36,687 nt of DNA from Bacteroidaceae bacterium (GTDB lineage Bacteria > Bacteroidota > Bacteroidia > Bacteroidales > Bacteroidaceae): the NCBI GenBank assembly GCA_024688885.1, contig JAILDV010000033.1:1-36687 (forward strand), written 5' to 3'. Made by a program: the position numbers and the translations under genes. Below the pieces are notes generated by a model. It was not told the DNA's origin. It searched no databases and saw only the letters and a program-made list of their open reading frames with translations. This document shows positions 35,486-36,687 of this stretch, one piece after another. Every line of letters begins with the position of its first letter. Within the stretch, counting starts at the first letter, position 1.

Positions 35486-35569
35486 AAGTTGCAAAAAAAT
35501 ATTTGAAACTTTCAAAAATAAATTTGCAACTTTCAAATTATTTTTTCAAAGTTTCAAATTATATTAGGT
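35486..35569. repeat. 21-bp tandem repeat, four copies (array E)
   Basis: Units start at 35486, 35507, 35528 and 35549 with head AA(G/C)TT(G/T)CAAA and an AT-rich tail. It directly follows array D. Confidence 0.75.
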
Positions 35570-35655
35570 GTGGGCAAGCCTTCAAATTGCTTACGCAGTA
35601 GCCTCTAAAATGCTTGTGCAGGACATGTACAAATGCATGTGGCGAAGAAGTAATA

Positions 35656-35811
35656 ATGGACATGGAAGGTGTAAAACACAAAAGAAGCACATCCATCTGG
35701 ACATGCTTCTCTATTGTCTTTATATTGTTATGCTACATGGGGCTGAGTTTTATCACCCTTTTCGTACCTGCTCACGAACAGGCACGAAAATTAACAAACT
35801 CAAGTTTCTGA
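35656..35811 (+). CDS. Possible 51-aa single-span membrane protein
   Basis: The frame starts MDMEGVKHKRSTSIW and continues with one hydrophobic segment (CFSIVFILLCYMGLSFITLF), then a short polar tail. GAAGAAG lies about 8 bases upstream as a possible ribosome site. No promoter consensus or terminator is seen, and another frame over the same bases is also hydrophobic, so it may be chance. I do not recognise it. Confidence 0.3.
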   Translation: MDMEGVKHKRSTSIWTCFSIVFILLCYMGLSFITLFVPAHEQARKLTNSSF

Positions 35812-35816
35812 AGTAG

Positions 35817-36088
35817 TTAAGTAGTTAAGCCGATACTTAGGCTTGTGGGAATCTCATTTGCAAGGTAACGGCTTAACTCTTAAGCGTAGCGATAACTCCT
35901 TTAACTCCTTAACTCCTAAAGAAGTTGAGCACTTGCGAAACTTAAATTAACAAATTGACGATTGACAAAATTGACGCTCGCAGCAAGAGCAGAAACCAAG
36001 TTTACTTGGGTTATGCCTTGCAAGGAGACAACCTTTAGTTCGCCGTAAGGCAATAAGACCGAAGGTCAAATGACTTTTTAACCGCAAA
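35817..36088. repeat. Non-coding region of short inverted repeats and mini-hairpins
   Basis: AGTTAAGCCG (35823-35832) and CGGCTTAACT (35869-35878) are perfect complements. TAACTCCTT-type direct repeats lie at about 35889-35920. A string of tiny hairpins follows: CCAAGT-TT-ACTTGG, CCTTGCAAGG, GCC-GTAA-GGC and GACC-GAA-GGTC, between about 35996 and 36067. No gene is seen. Confidence 0.6.
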
Positions 36089-36120
36089 AAAAAGAGGAAG
36101 TCAACAGACCTCCTCTTTAT
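36089..36120 (-). terminator. Terminator of the right-hand GH43 gene
   Basis: On the leftward transcript AAAGAGGAGGTC pairs with GACTTCCTCTTT (one mismatch or wobble), loop TGTT, followed by a run of T (the A-run at 36085-36093). Confidence 0.75.
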
Positions 36121-36239
36121 GCTGAATAATCACCAGATGAGATTCTCATTTGTAATCTGATTGCCATCACCCCCATTCATCGGTATGGGTGGGGGACTGG
36201 TCGTCTGCAACAGCGTGGCACCTATCTCCACTACATCAA

Positions 36240-36687
36240 TTATTTTGCCTGGATGTTTATTTTCGGAATACGACCGTCCTTCTGTCGCTGGAACTCGCGG
36301 ATGGCGGTGGTGCGACGGAAACCATTGCCTCCAGAGCGGATGCCGTCGTGATAGAAGAGGTAGGATTTGCCCTTGAAGTCGATGGTGCCTCCGTGGATGG
36401 TGAAGGAGCCTGGAGACTCGTCGGTGATGCGGCCTTCGTAGTGCCAAGGTCCGTGAATGCTCTTTGCTGTCGAGTATGCCCAGTGTTCGGGCACACCACC
36501 TGCAGCATATTCCAGGAAGTAGGTGTCGCCAATCTTATAGATCCAGGGGGCTTCCTCAAAGCCTGTCTTCATCACCCTCCTATGGAGCTGGTAGTCCATC
36601 TTCATGCATTTAGGTCCGAACTGTGCCTCGTCGTCCAACATAGCACGCATGTCACAGATGCCGTTGTTGGCAAAAGACTTGTCAATG
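36240..36687 (-). CDS. Glycoside hydrolase family 43 enzyme, 3' part only
   Basis: The frame enters from the right edge and ends at TAA (36242-36240); about 149 residues are visible. It begins IDKSFANNGICDMRAMLDDE and contains FEEAPWIYKIGDTYFLEYAA, where E of EEAPW is the likely GH43 catalytic acid. The C-terminal part has the family's GSFTIHGGTIDFKGKSYLFYHD and GGNGFRRTTAIREFQR. The type is closer to beta-xylosidase or arabinofuranosidase branches than to the endo-arabinanase at 20086. After the stop, a one-base shift would extend the frame to 36130, ending 10 bases before the terminator, so the 3' end may be frameshifted. Confidence 0.8.
   Translation of the reverse strand, partial: IDKSFANNGICDMRAMLDDEAQFGPKCMKMDYQLHRRVMKTGFEEAPWIYKIGDTYFLEYAAGGVPEHWAYSTAKSIHGPWHYEGRITDESPGSFTIHGGTIDFKGKSYLFYHDGIRSGGNGFRRTTAIREFQRQKDGRIPKINIQAK

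Larger units (their letters stand above)
34850..35655. other. 806-base repeat-rich region upstream of the three-gene operon
   Basis: It contains a structured-RNA or terminator candidate (34931-35025), a partner inverted repeat (35081-35125), a doubtful 39-codon frame (35109-35228), a TA-rich run near 35300-35320, a 23-bp array (35359-35483) and a 21-bp array (35486-35569). No firm gene. Confidence 0.65.

Noticed and set aside
35568-35816. An 82-codon frame overlapping the possible 51-aa membrane protein
   Set aside because: No ribosome site or recognisable sequence; the shorter frame has the better start context, and even that is doubtful.

Overview
The window looks like chromosomal DNA from a Bacteroidales bacterium, most likely Prevotellaceae. 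This rests on the promoter type in front of most genes (TAnnTTTG near -7, sometimes with TTTG 18-19 bases upstream), on Bacteroidetes-style proteins (DUF1573, MscL with a long insert, a TonB-dependent receptor with a carboxypeptidase-regulatory N-terminus, an N-terminally extended YidC), and on a pectin-degrading gene pair. Species cannot be fixed from sequence reading alone.

Layout. 1-175: 5' end of an unknown gene leaving the window leftward. 725-7203: a complete type I restriction-modification locus, hsdM-hsdS-(301 bp gap)-hsdR. 7299-10896: leftward yidC and a POT peptide transporter. 11093-13813: rightward DUF1573 protein, nadA and mnmA, closed by a strong bidirectional terminator shared with leftward mscL. 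14520-14609: an overlooked 29-residue lipoprotein gene. 14749-15777: leftward gap. 16261-17871: an ABC-F ATPase behind a duplicated promoter. 18018-21144: leftward GH43 endo-arabinanase plus PL11 rhamnogalacturonan lyase, a pectin (RG-I) module. 21438-26062: leftward TonB receptor, panB (own promoter inside the end of the receptor gene) and pgk. 26351-31476: a tight rightward operon of a solute-binding lipoprotein, a large TPR protein and a UPF1-like helicase that carries an in-frame inserted repeat. 31491-31847: a small unknown gene and tRNA-Glu(CTC). 36240-36687: the 3' part of another GH43 enzyme entering from the right.

The least ordinary part is 31.85-36.1 kb. It is AT-rich and mostly non-coding, and holds at least four short tandem arrays, three with a 23-bp period and one of 21 bp. 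It also has an orphan promoter beside palindromic operator-like repeats, and an inverted-repeat or structured-RNA element. In the middle lies a compact leftward operon of three unknown proteins: 72 aa, 115 aa coiled coil, and 522 aa with an N-terminal zinc ribbon and a C-terminal membrane anchor. A fragment matching the 72-aa gene, differing only at synonymous sites over nine codons, lies just past the end of this operon, which suggests gene duplication and decay. This operon and its repeat surroundings are my best candidate for an undescribed system; its function is unknown. The 23-bp array type also occurs at 17.9 kb with a related unit, so it may be a genome-wide repeat class.
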